Shown piece by piece: positions 63,871 to 64,000 of a stretch of 64,000 bases of DNA. Position 1 is the stretch's first letter. Every line of letters starts with the position of its first letter. This stretch comes from a virus. Location: the IMG/VR virus record IMGVR_UViG_3300047548_000738, positions 1 through 64,000 of that record, one strand, 5' to 3'. Both the position numbers and the translations under genes were made by a program. The notes beneath the pieces were generated by a model, which worked only from the letters and a program-made list of their open reading frames with translations, made no database searches and was not told the origin of the DNA.

Positions 63871-64000
63871 AACTCTGTAATTTCCTCTACATACGGGGTA
63901 GGACCTACATCGCTGAACCCATATGTTACTTCATATTCTTTGCCTGCGTGATGGTATGTTTCAGTAAATGTTCGTTGATTATTACTAACATCTGTGGGTC
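63867..64000 (-). CDS. C-terminal end of an unknown protein (partial)
   Basis: The frame enters from the right edge and ends at 63867, with 43 visible residues (FTETYHHAGKEYEVTYGFSD, ending EEITEL). It overlaps the nucleotidyltransferase start as ATGA. Too short to assign. Confidence 0.5.
   Translation of the reverse strand, partial: PTDVSNNQRTFTETYHHAGKEYEVTYGFSDVGPTPYVEEITEL

Noticed and set aside
1-64000. tRNA or rRNA genes
   Set aside because: I found no cloverleaf with TTCRANNY arm or rRNA-like block when reading both strands; a tRNAscan run would settle it.

Overview
The window looks like part of the genome of a large, T4-like tailed bacteriophage (probably of 'huge phage' size) that infects a Gram-negative bacterium. 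This is inference: no terminase, capsid or portal gene is visible. The support is the dense packing of small genes with ATGA or TAATG stop/start overlaps, long one-strand blocks, and phage-type DNA enzymes (T4-RNase H-like nuclease, ATP-dependent DNA ligase, dCMP deaminase, UvsE, SegB-like GIY-YIG nuclease). There are also holin-like, collagen-like and tail-fibre-like proteins and many small proteins of the kind seen in T4-like phages. A diderm host is implied by lipoproteins and an outer-membrane CsgG channel. DNA is AT-rich. I found no tRNA, rRNA, CRISPR array or insertion sequence.

Layout. 1-6.4 kb (+): small genes, a calcineurin-like phosphoesterase, a cupin-like protein, dCMP deaminase and a DUF3307-type membrane protein. 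6.4-14.5 kb (-): a curli-type secretion cassette (CsgF, CsgG, a curlin-repeat protein, a FecR-domain protein and a second curlin-repeat protein) followed in the same direction by a DUF4337-like membrane protein, two small genes, a CHASE2-class III adenylate cyclase and a small secreted protein. 14.5-20.5 kb (+): two holin-like proteins, a 5'-nucleotidase-like HAD protein, an AbrB-like protein, translation initiation factor IF-1, an Fe/Mn superoxide dismutase and two modular fibre-like proteins. 20.5-28.4 kb (-): small genes under near-identical sigma70-type promoters carrying a shared operator-like palindrome, interrupted by one plus-strand GIY-YIG gene, then ClpP and a SprT-like protease. 28.5-29.6 kb (+): a CDGSH-like/basic-tail protein and a phosphoesterase-like protein without its metal ligands.

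29.6-43.8 kb (-): ClpS, Hsp20, DnaK, ribosomal protein bS21 and ClpX, then secreted and lipoproteins, a coiled-coil membrane protein, an SPFH protein, DNA ligase and small acidic or zinc-ribbon proteins. 43.9-48.7 kb (+): a LuxR-type regulator, a coiled-coil protein, a collagen-like protein, a Tyr/Trp/Asp-repeat protein, a fibre-like protein and a papain-like peptidase. 48.7-64 kb (-): small proteins, an acetyltransferase, RNase H/FEN nuclease, a GIY-YIG-like protein, a ParB-like protein, UvsE, a sugar epimerase, a glycosyltransferase, QueE, a MazG-like protein, QueD and a cytidylyltransferase.

How it may work together. The proteostasis genes (ClpXPS, DnaK, Hsp20), bS21, IF-1 and SOD would support protein folding, translation and redox balance in the infected cell. 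QueD/QueE, ligase, RNase H and UvsE belong to DNA modification, replication and repair. The most unusual region is the curli/FecR/CHASE2-cyclase block, which could export amyloid subunits across the outer membrane and link the periplasm to cAMP. Two promoter classes are visible: TTGACA-17-TATAAT, and a T4-late-like (G/C)ATAAATA box near late-type genes.
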